This document shows positions 9,838-20,715 of a DNA stretch of 64,000 bases, in pieces. Positions within the stretch are counted from its first letter, which is position 1. Every line of letters begins with the position of its first letter. Made by a program: the position numbers and the translations under genes. Origin of the DNA: Hyaloraphidium curvatum (taxonomy: Eukaryota; Monoblepharomycota; Hyaloraphidiomycetes; Hyaloraphidiales; Hyaloraphidiaceae). The notes beneath the pieces were generated by a model. The model did no database searches and was not told the origin of the DNA. It saw nothing but the letters and a program-made list of their open reading frames with translations. Where the stretch lies: NCBI GenBank assembly GCA_025558095.1, contig JAIVFI010000010.1, positions 62,001 to 126,000 on the forward strand. The letters are read 5' to 3'.

Positions 9838-12436
9838 TTACTCGATCTTGAGCTGCAGACCCTCGAGATCGCCCGTCTCCATCCACGCGTTGAGGCGCAT
9901 CCTGTACGCCACGGCGCCCGCGCCGTATGCCGCCCCGCGCGCTGCTTTGGTGAGGGCCTCGATGTTTCCCTCCGAGTTGTAGTATCCGGCTGCGGAGGGC
10001 GCATCAATGCTGATTCCGCGCAACGGCGGCACGCATCAAACCCACGCGTGCACTCGGACGCAAACTGCGGATTCGCGCGGCTCAGCTTCATGATCTCGGC
10101 GGTCCACTCCTCCTCGGCCTCTTTCGTCGGCTCAACTTCCTTGACGCCGCGCTTCAGAAGCTCCGAGATGCAGTAGGAGGTGAAGTCGGCGTAGACTGAG
10201 TAGATGCTAGGGCTGAACGGACAAGAAGGTGAGCACTCGTCGACAGAGGCATCCGCAATGCACGTACAAGTTGACCGAGACCGATCCTTGGGCTGGATGA
10301 GAGGTGAGTCAGAAAAGCGGATCATCCCACGGACCTCGAACGAATTCACCGTGGCCGTAGTACCAGAGGCTGGGGAGGAGACGGAATCAGCACGCCTTCA
10401 AACATATCCGGTAGAGGGCCACGCACTTGGGGAAACCGTCCATCATGATGCCAAACAACGTCGAGATGCCGTCCTTCTCGAACTTTTCGTCGCGGGTGAG
10501 GCCGCCGCGGCCGTAGAGCTTAAAGTTGACCTTTCGGGCGGGGCTCTCGAAGCCCGTGCTCCACACGATGCAGTCTACCTCGTACTCGCGGCCGGCCACG
10601 ACTACGCCCTTCTCTGTGATGCGCTCGATGCCCTTGGTGTCGGCGGTGTCGACGACGTGGACGCTCTCCTTGTTGAAGATCGGGAGGTCTGGAGGGGCGG
10701 TAAGCGTCCCGGATACAGCGCAATCCAAAGACGGCAGGGGACACACGCACAATTGTCGCTGTACACGGGGCGCTTGCACCTGAAGGGGATGATTGATTGA
10801 GCGCCCGAGGAATATCGCCGCAACGACGAGGACCTACCAGATGTTGTACCAGGGCTTGAGGATCTCGGCCTTCTGCTTGTCCTTGACGACGTCGTCGACG
10901 CGCTTCCGCAGCCGTTCCATGTGGCGGAAGTCCGCGAGCTGGTCATCGATCGTCAGCAGCAATCCGAGAGCGGGAACACGGGACGACCGACCTGTAGCAG
11001 GTCCGGGATGGAGTACTGCTTACCCTCGCCCGTCTTCATGTGGCGCTTGAGCAGGGAAAAGGTCGACGTGAAGGTCCTCGAGAAGCCGTCGTCGAGCTCG
11101 ACCTCGGCGTCGCCACCGAGCCCGTAGATCTGGAAGGCGTCGTCGCGCTTCTGCTGCCATCCCTTCTCGAGGCCGGCGTACCACTTGGGGTCGGTCGGCT
11201 CGTTGTCACGGACGTCTACGGCGGAGGGGGTGCGCTCTGTGATCGGACGACTGTCAATCGAGGAACCGCGAATGGCGCCTCAAATAACCCACGGAACACG
11301 TAGAGCTCCTTGGCCCACTCCCCCAGGTACGGGATGCACTGCACGCCGGTGGCGCCCGTGCCAATCACCGCGACGCGCTTGTCCTGCAGCTTCGTCAGGT
11401 TGAAGTCGCCGTTCGGGTTGCCGCCGGTGTAGTCGTAGTCCCATCTCGCCGTGTGGAACTCGTGGCCCTTGAAAGAGTCGATCCCGGGCACGTCGGGCAG
11501 GTGCGGGCAGTTGATCGGGCCGCCGCACTGGACCAGGAACCTGGCCTTGATGCTGTCCCCGCGGTCCGTGGTCACGGTCCATTTGCCCTCCTCCTCCGAC
11601 CAGCGCATCTCCTTGGCCATGGTCTGGAAGATGGCGTGCGGGTACAGGTCCCACTGCTTCGCCAGGCGTACTGTGTGCTCCCGGATCTCGAAACCCGGCA
11701 CGTATTTCGCGGACGGCATGTAGCCGCTTTGTTCCAGATAGAGCAAGTAGCAGTAGCTCTCCGAGTCGCAGGCCGCGCCGGGGTACCTGTTCCAGTACTT
11801 TCCGTGCCAGAATCAGAGATCCATCGGGAAGCATTGCAGAGCGGTTGACCCACCCAGGTTCCGCCAAAGTCGCCCGCCGCGTCGAGCATCTTGAACGACG
11901 TGATCCCGCGGTCCTTCAGCTTGGACGCCGTCAGGATCCCCGAGAAACCCGTGCCCAGCACGAGCACGTCCAGGTCCAGGTCGATCGGCTCGCGCTCGAC
12001 CCGCTTGGTCCAGTGGTCATCGAGCCAGTGCGAGAACTTGGCGCCCTTGCCTTCGCCCACGGTGACATACTGGTTCTCGTGCTCGGCCCGCACTCGGCGG
12101 TCTCGTTCAGCGATGTCTGCGAGGTTTCGGTCAGCACCTGGCCGAAATCATGGCCCGTGAGTAACGGTACACTTCTTCTTGAGCTGGTGGCGAGATGGCC
12201 GTGGCGCGGTTAGTCACCGGGGCGATAGCACGGGAGACGGCGGCCCCGGGCACCAACCTCGACGGCTAAGGTGTTGGCAAGAAACGAGCGGGGGTCGCAG
12301 GTGCGGAAACGGGGTCCAAGATGGCCGGAGTGAGCGCCAAGGCGTCGGCGCCGGGGACGGCTCCCTCACGGTCAAAATCGAACTGCCAGAGGTCGTTCTC
12401 GACCGCCTGCGCGTCGGCGGTGGCGACGGGGGCCAT
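9838..12436 (-). CDS. Flavin-dependent Baeyer-Villiger-type monooxygenase
   Basis: Eleven predicted exons: 12370-12436, 11854-12116, 11293-11797, 10992-11236, 10838-10938, 10751-10779, 10427-10688, 10350-10369, 10268-10292, 10046-10212, 9838-9989; 611 aa. Two Rossmann motifs are present: FAD GTGFSG (about 77-82) and NADPH GTGATG (about 257-262). Between them is the BVMO fingerprint FxGxxxHxxxW, seen as FKGHEFHTARW (about 219-229). Other blocks: [67 protein letters not shown]. Such enzymes insert oxygen next to a ketone to give an ester or lactone, using FAD and NADPH. Exons of 20, 25 and 29 nt are needed. The first intron (253 nt) is long for this genome, so exon 1 is the least certain part. 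Confidence 0.85.
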
Positions 12437-13059
12437 TCTGTCTCCTCGCGGGCTCGTAAGCGTGAGTTTCGCAGTGAGAGCGCGAAATGAGTGCGTCGGA
12501 GCTTGAAGGGTGGAGTGTGGCGGTGGACGGAAAATGAGGATCGGAGGATCACCCGGTCAGGAAGAACCCCGTTTACGAGCTTGACTCATTCACCATGCCG
12601 CTATTACCGCCACACTTCGCTACCTGAGACAAGCTTGCAAAAGCACCAGCGGGCCACCGCCGGGGGATCGGCGGGCCACCATGCTGGATCCGCGGGGTAA
12701 TGTCGGGGCGTCTGATGGCGGTCTCCTCGGATCTGCGGACTACATCGGCAGGCGCGCCTCGCTTCGAATACCAACGTAATATGTGTTTGCAATACAAGGA
12801 AGCAAGTTCGCCAGTAGTGGGCTAGTGGTGTGGATTGCCTCGCTGTCTACATGCGTGTGACTTCTGGTATCATAGATATCAAGACGAGACCATCGATGAA
12901 GCGAGTCAGTTTGTGCGCTTGATCGTTGCTGTGGTTGAGCATATCGTGTGATTGAGATAGAGTTCATGGGAACTAATGATGGAGTCGGTCCAAAGAAAGA
13001 CCAAACGGAAGGGGAGTCTCATTCCCACCAACTTCTGCTGTATCAAGGAGCCGCAGCAA
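12437..13059. other. Intergenic, no gene seen
   Basis: About 620 nt between the monooxygenase start (minus strand) and the 3' end of a small secreted protein gene (minus strand). The half nearest 12900 is distinctly AT-richer than the rest of the window. No ORF with protein-like composition, tRNA-like fold or repeat was seen. The monooxygenase promoter should lie near 12440-12600. Confidence 0.5.
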
Positions 13060-13535
13060 TCAGGCGATGCGGCCTGGCTGTCCGACGTAGCAGCGGGGAG
13101 CCTGTGGCGGTCCAAACAAGGCGCGTCCAGCGTACGGTGAAAACACGGTGCAATACGTCAGGAACCCGTCGGTCCGGGGCAGCGACGACGTCTGCTCACC
13201 CTCTTCCAGACGAGGATCCTCTTGGCCTCGTAGCACCAGTGCTCCTTGTCCTTCTTCTCCTCCGAGGTGCACTCGTGCCCGGGCTCGTCCGGCCGCGGCA
13301 ACCTCGCCATGCCCACGTACCCATTGCAGGTCTCGTCGAGGTACCAATAGCACGAGTCCGAGTCCGGCCCGTCGCACATAACCCGCCGGCCCTCGCTCCG
13401 AACGAGGATGCTGCCCGTGTCGCGGCCGGACAGCGGGCAAGCCTGCACGCACTTCCAGTTGCTCCAGGCCAGGCCCGGGGACGCAAGGCCGAGGAAGAGG
13501 AGGGCGGCGAGAAGGAGTTGCGATGCGCGGAGCAT
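13060..13535 (-). CDS. Small secreted Cys-rich protein
   Basis: Exons 13200-13535 and 13060-13101 give 125 aa. Start MLRASQLLLAALLFLGLASP is a clear signal peptide, probably cleaved before WSNWKCVQACPL. Without the intron the ORF ends in a basic, non-conserved tail with an odd number of Cys; splicing at GTGAGC...CCACAG adds APRCYVGQPGRIA and brings mature Cys to eight, which fits disulfide pairing. Motifs: CVQAC, SCYWYLDETCNGYVG, WCYEAKRILVW. The family is not recognised. Candidates include an effector-like or cell-wall-associated secreted protein. The 98-nt intron is longer than most here. Confidence 0.6.
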
Positions 13536-13652
13536 GGTGCGGAGCGGTTGATCGGCAATTGGGTCGGGGTGTTTGTTTGGCCGGTGTCGTCCCTGGCGGA
13601 GAGGCCGCGCTCAACAAGCCCACGCGAAGCGACCAAGTCCCGCCTTGACACA

Positions 13653-14155
13653 ATGCCTCTCTGGGCAGGAGTCTGCCGCGACGTCCACGGTGCGCGTCGC
13701 CGCGATGGACGCGTCGCCCGCCGCGGCACCTCCTGAACTCGCGTCCGTACCCAAGACTCGGGACCGAAGCGCGCGTCCGTCCGGCCCGCGCACATCAAGA
13801 GACTCCAGGACGACGGCAAAGAAGGGGGACCCCTGCTTTGGTGTCGGTTTTGCTCGTGCGGCGGAGTGGTGGCAGAAACTGAGGTGTCTCCCGCCCAGCC
13901 GGACCCATTTTGGACGAGAAGGATCCCAATGCCCCTCGCGGCTCGCTCTTCATCGTGGAAGCGAAAGACAAGGCGGCTGCAGAGGTGAGAGTTTGGTGCT
14001 CTGGTGGCCACTTCGAGCCTCACGGGGACCCCAAGGCCTGGGTCAAGGCCGACCCGTTCTGGGGCGCAGGGGCTTGGGCGTCCTTCGAGCTCTTTCCGGT
14101 CAGGGACTTTGCCGGGACCTACATCTCGGCGCTCAAGGCCAAGAACAAGCTGTAG
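13653..14155 (+). CDS. YciI-like (YCII domain) small protein
   Basis: Four exons 13653-13689, 13756-13842, 13899-13984, 14036-14155 encode 109 aa. The spliced product begins MPLWAGVCRDVHDSGPKRAS, continues VRPAHIKRLQ and SGPILDEKDPNAPRGSLFIV, and ends AWVKADPFWGAGAWASFELF plus a Lys-rich tail. This is the order of the YciI fold: the His of RPAH, the GxL..D...P.GSL block, and DPF.....W. YciI-like proteins are about 100 residues, ferredoxin-like, sometimes linked to ring-cleavage chemistry; a precise reaction cannot be given. The exon 1 donor (GTGCGC) and intron 2 donor (GTCGGT) were chosen because only they restore these blocks in frame. Exon 3 and 4 reading is firmer than exons 1-2. Confidence 0.7.
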
Positions 14156-14442
14156 GCCGAGAAGAGCGGACCCCCGAGTGATCGTGCGCGAGACACACAC
14201 TCGGCCAGCGGCCAATACACTGCACGAATTGAATGTACGCCTAGATGCATTTCAATCCCGAGGGCTATTTGGGAAGGCCGCAACGGGCCTAGTGTTCAGG
14301 GTCGAGGGACGTCGTCGGGGGTCGGTCTTCGTGGCGCTGCGGCGGCGCGTCCCTCGTTTCCTGAAATCCACAGGGACACCCTCTTGGCGGTCTTCCCTGT
14401 GGCGCCCGCCATCTCATCACGCCCTACTCCGCCGCCGCCAGC

Positions 14443-15838
14443 ATGCTGCGCCGGGCCGCCGCCGCCGCGGCCCTCCTGCTCGCCGTCCACGCCACCGCCG
14501 CTGCGCCGCTCGACCTCGCTGCGCCCGCCGTCGAGCGCGCACCCATAATCCCCGACAACTGCATCAAGTCGGCCGCCGAATTCGTGCAGGCCTTTGCCGC
14601 ATGCAAGCCCATCGCCTGCGTGTCGCCCTGCCTGTTTGTGAACCTCCAGACCGGGGCGTGCGGGAACTCGTCCACAGCCAATGGCGGTTATAGGCCCACC
14701 TTGGCCAACACTCGGCGCGTCTACTCGTTCATTTCCGGCGCCGACGGGCTCGAGCGCTACGCGAGGTTCCAGGCCACCGGCGCCTGCAACAAGTTCGACG
14801 CTGTGGCCGACATGCTGCGCTGGGTCGGATTCCCGGACGTGAGCGGCACAACGGGGGCCTTTTGCGTCTTTCCTGACCCGATTGTCCGCAGTCCTTCATC
14901 AACCCGACGTGCTCCTACCGCCTTGCCGTGTTCGAGGGCCGTCTCGCGGGCTCTGCCCCGGGGTCGTGCGACGTGTACTCCTCGCGCCAGGGTGCAATCT
15001 GGGAGCCCACTTGTGAGGCCATCCGCTCGTCGTCGATGTTTGCTGCTGACCCACCGCCGTGCTTCTCAGGGGTCCAGATGGCCGGCCGCCTCCGCGACAC
15101 CTTCGACCTGCACCTAAGCTTCGAGGTCATCAAGGAGCTCACCCTCAACAACCTGGATTGGTCCGCCTCGACGGGCTGCGGCACCCGCGAGAACATCTTC
15201 TGCGGCTCGAAGGACCCCGGCATGCAGACCTGCTCGCCGGCTTTCCTGTCGGCGCTGGACACGGTCTGCCCGGCGTACTCCGCGGGCGGCACGAGGAACT
15301 GCACTGCGGCGTTCAAGGCCCGGTACGGCGGGGACGGGTCCTCGGCGCCCGTGCAGGCGGCGAGGGCGATGCTGGCGGAGTGCTTCGGCGCCAACTCGTA
15401 CTTTTCCGGATGGGTGGGTAGCCCTTTCTGCCCGCACCTGCAGAGAGTCTGTATGCTAACGGCCTTGCCCCGCAGGGATTCGGCTGGAACCCCAAGCTCG
15501 GCTGGACCAGCGCCGAGTACCTGGTGGACAACCTGACCCCCGAGGATCTCGGCGCCTCCTTCGTCGACCTCTCGTTCGGCCGCGCCAACCGGTTCCGCTG
15601 CGTCCCCGGGGTCGCCACCCCCGTCCGCCTCGCCGCCTCGGGCGACCCGGAGTGCCTCAGCACCGACGGCAAGAACTGCGTGTGGGGCCAATCCGCTGTC
15701 GACTGCCTCGCGCTGGCGACGACGACCAACCCGGACGTGGCCAAGGCCCTGCGGTGCGGGGCGCAGTACCAGGAGGTGTGGGGGAACGACGGGTACGGGC
15801 CGGATGGATGGTGCTCCAAGGCCAAGGCTGCTCTCTGA
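14443..15838 (+). CDS. Secreted Cys-rich protein, unknown family
   Basis: Exons 14443-14838, 14892-15413, 15476-15838 give 426 aa. Start MLRRAAAAAALLLAVHATAA is a signal peptide. Both introns are phase 0, with GTGAGC and GTGGGT donors and a CTAAC branch site in the second. The mature protein has more than 20 Cys scattered in pairs (CIKSAAEFVQAFAACKPIAC, CGTRENIFCGSKDP, CLSTDGKNCVWGQSAVDC) and one NCT sequon; no glycosidase or protease motif is evident. Trp and aromatic content (FGWNPKLGWTS, YQEVWGNDGYGPDGW) might suit carbohydrate or wall binding, but that is only a guess. No C-terminal GPI signal. Family not recognised. Confidence 0.65.
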
Positions 15839-16002
15839 AACAGAATCCCGCTTCCGCGTTGATGTACTGTACCATATGATGCCCACGCCCAAACCGTGTG
15901 CGGGCGTGCTCCGCGAGGTGCCGAAGTTTTCCCGCTCGCTCGCGTCTCCCCACACAAAGAACCTCTGCCTCCCGCATTTCCGCCCAAATCCTTGCAGCAG
16001 CC

Positions 16003-16520
16003 ATGCCGCTCGCCGCCAACATCTCTTCCGGCCTCGGTAAGCGCGCCGTTCCGTGCCCGGGGGGACCCCGGCCGACCCGCGTTTCCGCCGATGCTCCGCA
16101 GGCGCCGTCGCCCTCGCCAACGGCTGCATCCTGGCTTTCTCCCCGCGGACGTACATAAAGATGCAGGAGGGAGGGGCGAACACGGCCGAGGACAGGGCGC
16201 AGCTCGAGAAGTTCGACTCGCCGGCGGGGAGGACGCTCGGGTGCCTCTTCGTCGGGCTGTCCTATTATTACCTACGCGCCGGTTCGGCTGTCGTCTAGTC
16301 AGTCGCGCGATGGACTGACCCCTGGCGCTCAGGTTACGTCAACGACACGCAGTTCCAGCGCGCCAGCGTCGTCGGCCGGGCCATCTTCGACACGTTGCTG
16401 CTGCTCAACGTGTTCCAGGGCAACCTGCCCAAGTCGACGGCATCGGCGGCGGTTATTGAGCTGCTCGTCACGGCATGGCAGTACTGGGCTCTGAAGCGGG
16501 ACGGGAACTGGTCGTTCTAG
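16003..16520 (+). CDS. Small four-TM membrane protein, unknown
   Basis: Exons 16003-16036, 16102-16281, 16333-16520 give 133 aa. The first two introns are phase 1 with GTAAGC and GTTCGG donors; the second has a GGACTGACC branch site. Four hydrophobic stretches are visible: AVALANGCILAFSP, GRTLGCLFVGLSYYYL, VVGRAIFDTLLLLNVF and AVIELLVTAWQYWAL. A conserved-looking polar loop GYVNDTQFQRASV precedes TM3. The layout resembles small fungal membrane proteins of unknown function; I cannot name the family. Convergent with the NADH pyrophosphatase gene, stops only 53 nt apart. Confidence 0.6.
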
Positions 16521-16573
16521 GGGAGGAGCATATCGCCCAAGTTGTCTATGTCGCTCGGGAAGACAATGAACGA

Positions 16574-18028
16574 CTAGACGTCGCCCGCAGCGAAGCTCCG
16601 GATCAGCCTGCGGAACGAGGGGGGTCAGACGATCGAGCCAAGGGCCCCGGACAGCGTTTACCTGTTGGCGATGGCCCACGGCCTGCCGACGACGAGCTCC
16701 GCGTCGGTCGTAAAGTCCGGGTTCATCTTCGCCTCGAGGGCCACCTTGATCTCGGCCTTGGTGAACCACCTCGCGTCCGCCAGCTCCTCCTCCTCCGGGT
16801 TCCAGTCCCCCTTCTCGTCCACGTAGCCGATGCAGCCGATCATCAGGGAGGTGGGGAAGGGCCAGCACTGCGAGCTGTGGTAGACCACGCGCTTGACGTG
16901 GAGGCCCGTCTCCTCGCGGACCTCGCGGCGGACGCAGTCCTCGATGGATTCGCCGGGCTCGCCGAAGCCTGCGATGCAGGAGCTGTGGGACATCGCGGAC
17001 GACGCGTTGTTCAGCCAGGATCGTGGCCGCCTCTCGCCCCGTGACCCACTAGAACTTGGCCGGCCACCCTTTGTTCCTCCCCAGCATGATGTGATCCTTG
17101 TCCGGGCTGATGATGCCGACGATGATCGTTGGGTCCGTGCGCGGGAACTGGAAGTTCTGGATGATCTTCTCGCTCCCGATGCACGGCGCGTCGGGCGCCA
17201 GCGACTCGGGGAACGAGGCCGGGTGCGGCGGGGGGCACATGCGCTTCCACCCGGCGTTGAGGGATTGGGTGCGCCGGCCGCAGCCGGCGCAGAACTGCGT
17301 GCGGAGGTTCCAGTCGAGCATGCTGCGCGCGGAAGCCAGCTGGACGCCGGGCAGGGGTGAGAAAGGGACGGGCAATCCCGCCACCATCCAACGCACCATT
17401 GCGGCGTCTCGGTAGGAGAGGTCGAACCCGTACGGCGCCCCCGGCCTGAAGGGCGGGAACGTCCACCCCTTGGTCTCCTTCAGCTTGGCCACGAACGCGT
17501 CCGTCCTCTTCTTCTCCTCCGCCATCTCCCCCGCCGGCGTCGACCGCGGCGGCAGCAGCTCGATGGCCACGTAGGCCCTTCCGTGGTGCCGGTGGTGCTC
17601 CGTCTCGGCCTCGGTGGGCGTCTGCTTCTTTGCCGGCGCCTCGGGGGTCACGTCGTCGTCCACCTGGTCCTCCTCGTCCAGGCCCATCATGACCCATTGG
17701 CGCTTGGCGTTCTCGGGGTCCACGAACTCGGCCACGTCGGCGTAGGTGAGGAAGCCGAGCTTGGGCGCGTCGCCGAGCTCGGACATGACCGGGGAGAGCA
17801 TGTGGAAGGGGAGGTAGCGCGTCGACGGGTGCTTCAGCAGCGACGAGACGTATTCCGGCGAGGTACGCTTGTGCGAGATGCTTGATTGTGCCGCGAATCG
17901 GGGCGGGAACCGCGGTTCAGGGGAGGGAGGCACGGCCGCCTCGGAGCGGCCCACCGGTGCAGCGGCATCCCGTTGAAGTAGTTCTGGACCTCCTGGCGGC
18001 CGGGAGCGGACGCCGCCGTGTCCGCCAT
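16574..18028 (-). CDS. NADH pyrophosphatase (Nudix, Npy1/NUDT12-13-like)
   Basis: Exons 17955-18028, 17050-17880, 16662-16982, 16574-16607; 419 aa. The Nudix box GX5EX7REUXEEXGU is complete: it starts at GFGEPGESIED and ends REVREETGL, just after the splice that yields KFYSCIAGF. The SQCWPFPTSLMIG block that follows is diagnostic of the NADH pyrophosphatase subgroup (SQPWPFPxS). The enzyme splits NADH to NMNH and AMP and also removes NAD caps from RNA; in yeast it is peroxisomal. A zinc ribbon is present (FCAGCG near 265) but its second half is unusual: MCPPP is followed by about 20 residues before the next Cys, longer than normal. The C-terminus (AAGDV) is not PTS1. A TATA-like sequence lies about 95 nt upstream. 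Confidence 0.88.
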
Positions 18029-18671
18029 CGCGTTGCCGGGTGCGATTCGGGCGGCGGAGGCGGGTGGGAGACGCGGTTTGGCGAGTCGGGCCGAGGATCG
18101 GTGCGGCGGCGGCAGCGGGAATTATATGTCGCCCGCCCGCTAGATCGCACTTCGCCAGCTGGACGATCGGCTGATGGCATGACGCAGGCGATGCAGCAAG
18201 TCAATCGATGGTTGCCTTGAGTGGCAGAGCTCTCCGCATCCCTCGTCCGTGCACTGCGCCGGTCCCGATCGCCTTCGCCGATCCGGTTCGGCCGCAGAAC
18301 ATGTGTGGGCCATTGCCGGCCCCGATGCGACGGGACCTGATGGAAATCAGTCCATTTCAACAGCATTGCTCGACGTCGAGCCGGGCTGGACGTGATTTGG
18401 GGTTCCCAGCGCCGAACAACGACGGGACCACGAGGCGCCCCCGCAGCCACCCCGACGCGGAGCTGGCATCGCGCGACGGCGCTCGTCGAAGCAGCGCTTT
18501 GTTGTAGCATTTGCACGACGGAGCACACCGCCGCGTCAGCCTTGGAACGGTACGATCGGCCCGTCCGGAGGGCGCGTTTTGCCTCTCCCCACCGACGCGT
18601 TTCCCGTCGACCAATCCTCCGCGCCACCCCCGCGTAACCCCTCCATCCCTCGATCCCCGCCCCTCCGTTCC
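18029..18671. promoter_or_regulatory. Divergent intergenic region; TATA-like element near 18119-18128
   Basis: Separates two head-to-head genes, the NADH pyrophosphatase (minus) and acyl-protein thioesterase (plus). On the minus strand GACATATAATTC lies about 95 nt upstream of the pyrophosphatase ATG, a plausible TATA box in otherwise GC-rich DNA. Nothing comparable is close to the thioesterase start. No gene seen in between. Confidence 0.3.
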
Positions 18672-19621
18672 ATGGACCCGGACACGCCCCCCTCCGTCCT
18701 CCCGCCCACGGCCAAGCACTCCGCCACCGCCGTCTTCCTCCACGGCTACGGCGACGGCGCGCGCGGCACCGGCTGGGCGGACCTGTTCGACGCGGCGGCG
18801 GACGGGGCGCCGTGGGTGCGGTGGGTGTTTCCCCACGCGCGGGTCGGGCAAGATGGGAAGGTGGGAGGCGCACGGGGTTGGAGACATGGGCGGGGTTCTG
18901 ACGGGAAGCATTCCGGGGGGCAGCCTTCGTGGTACGGCTTCGAGCCGACGGACGGCGGGAAAGCGGAGCGGAGGGAGGACGAGGGGAGCCTGATGCGGGC
19001 CGTGGACGGGCGTATGTGGACCTTGCCGCGACAAGGACGGGGGCACAGATACTGACGCGTGCTCCTGCTCCCCACTCCAAGTCGACGACCTCCTGCGATC
19101 CGAATCGCGCAAGCACGGTCCCGGGCGCGTGGTGCTGGGCGGCTTCTCGCAGGGCGCGGCGGTGGCGCTAATGGCCGCGGTGGCGGCAAAGGGGGAGGCC
19201 GAGGGCGGGCTGGGGGCCGTGGCGGGGGTGTTTGCCGTGGGTGCAGGATGCCAGAGGGGTGGAGACCGGCTGCTGACCATTGCTCTTCGTTGCAGATGGG
19301 AGGGTTCGTGCCCCTCAAGTCACGGTTGCCAGAGGTCCGGCCCCCACCTCGCGCCGCGGGCATCCATCGTCTCACTCGCAACGCCCCTCCCTGCAGCTCC
19401 TCCACCCTACCAACCCCAACCTCCGCACCCCCATCCTCTTCCTGCACGGCCTCGACGACGCCGCCGTCCCCCCCGCCCGCGCGGAAGCCAACGCGGACCT
19501 TCTCCGGACTGCGGGGTTCGCGGACGTGCGGTTCAAAGGCTACCCGGGGCTGGGGCATACGGCGAATGCGGAGGAGATCGGGGATGCGGTGGGGTTCGTG
19601 GTCAGGTGCTTGCCGCGGTGA
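18672..19621 (+). CDS. Acyl-protein thioesterase / carboxylesterase
   Basis: Exons 18672-18860, 18924-19011, 19082-19236, 19296-19334, 19397-19621; 231 aa, the normal length. It has ATAVFLHGYGDGARGTGW near the N-terminus, then the nucleophile motif GGFSQG (Ser about 115), LFLHGLDDAAVP with the acid (Asp about 177) and GLGHTANAEEIGD with the catalytic His (about 211). The family removes palmitate from S-acylated proteins such as Ras and G-alpha subunits and hydrolyses lysophospholipids in the cytosol. Intron 1 (63 nt, 18861-18923) is a multiple of three without stops; splicing is chosen because it gives the family join from VFPHARVGQDGK to PSWYG. Exon 4 encodes only MGGFVPLKSRLPE. Confidence 0.88.
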
Positions 19622-19752
19622 TGGGTTTGGGGGGCGGCGCGCGTGGACGCGGGACGGGCGGCGCCGCTGGATCGTGTTGTTTCCGCTCCGAGCCTGGCAA
19701 AGTCATCAACCACCATCCCGCCGATGGATCCCAAGACGGCTTTCCCATGCCC

Positions 19753-20715
19753 TCAAGCCCCGAACAGCGACCCCCACGCCTCCGCGGCCCGTGCCTCCAC
19801 CCCCACGGCGTACCTCGGCAGCGGCCTCCTCCCCTGGAGCGCGTGCATCGCCGCCGCCGTCACGTCCCTCGGATCCACGGCCGGCCACCTGCCCTCCTGC
19901 CGGGCAACGGGCCCGGGGAGCGAGCCCCTGCGGCGGATCTTGAGCCTGCCGTGGACCACGGCGATGCCGCGGATGCCTGGCGGGGAGAGGATGGCGGGGA
20001 GGGAGGAGGAGAGTGCGCGGGCGGGGGGGGAGGCGGGGAGGGGGAGCACGGCGACGGCGCGGCCCGCGGGGAGGGGGAGCAGGGCGAGGAGGTCGCCTGC
20101 TTCCTGGAGGGCGGCGGCGACGGGTGCGTCCGGGGGCGGCGAGACGACGAGGGCGAGGAGGGGCGCCGGTTGTGCGCCCAGCGAGCCCGACAGCGCCGCC
20201 CGAGCGGCGGCGGCGGTCTCGGACCAGTCGGCGCCCCTCGGCTCGGGCAGGAACCGCAGGTTGGGGGCGTGGTTGCCGGCCAGCGCCGCCAGCCGCCGCT
20301 CGTAGGGCGCCGAGGCGGGCACCAGCACGGTGCGGTCCTCGCACAGCGCGAGCACGAGGTCCTCGAGCGGGAGCGGGTGTGCGACGAGGACGGCGGCGCC
20401 GGGCGACAGCGGCGGGGCATACGGTGTTTTGGGCATGCCGACCAGCGGGGCCAGGAGGTCGAATGCGTCGCAGAAGATGGCGTACGAGGTCCGCTCGCAG
20501 GCGTCGGCGGCCTTGAGCAGGTCCGCGAAGGTCGGCGGGCGCGGCAGCCGCGGGCCGAGCAAGGTCCCCGCGATCCGCGCCAGCAGCGCCCACGGCAGCA
20601 GCAGCACGTAGACGGCGAAGGAGAGCAGCGAGGCGGCGGCCGACAGCGGCGACGCGGCACCGGCCGGCGGTGACTGTGCGCCCGTCGCGCGGCCCTTGCC
20701 CGGGCTGCCAGCCAT
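19753..20715 (-). CDS. Membrane-anchored protein, possibly divergent SDR/DUF1776-like
   Basis: 320 aa, single exon; start at MAGSPGKGRATGAQSPP. One N-terminal hydrophobic segment (about 35-55, SFAVYVLLLPWALLARIAG) precedes FADLLKAADACERTSYAIFC. The rest alternates hydrophobic strands and helices (AAVLVAHPLPLEDLVLALCE, LLALVVSPPPDAPVAAALQE, GIRGIAVVHGRLKIRRRGS) like a Rossmann-type fold, but no GxxxGxG or YxxxK is present, so catalysis by an SDR mechanism is unlikely. Some fungal families (DUF1776) look like this. Family assignment is a guess from layout. Tail-to-tail with the thioesterase gene, stops 131 nt apart. Confidence 0.5.
   Translation of the reverse strand: MAGSPGKGRATGAQSPPAGAASPLSAAASLLSFAVYVLLLPWALLARIAGTLLGPRLPRPPTFADLLKAADACERTSYAIFCDAFDLLAPLVGMPKTPYAPPLSPGAAVLVAHPLPLEDLVLALCEDRTVLVPASAPYERRLAALAGNHAPNLRFLPEPRGADWSETAAAARAALSGSLGAQPAPLLALVVSPPPDAPVAAALQEAGDLLALLPLPAGRAVAVLPLPASPPARALSSSLPAILSPPGIRGIAVVHGRLKIRRRGSLPGPVARQEGRWPAVDPRDVTAAAMHALQGRRPLPRYAVGVEARAAEAWGSLFGA

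Noticed and set aside
13705-13842. Alternative start MDASPAAAPPE for the YciI-like protein
   Set aside because: That Met is out of frame with the conserved RPAHIKRLQ block; the four-exon model from 13653 restores the family N-terminus MPLW....D.
13573-14215. Long frames on both strands overlapping the YciI gene
   Set aside because: They lack family motifs and conflict with the spliced model that restores conserved residues.
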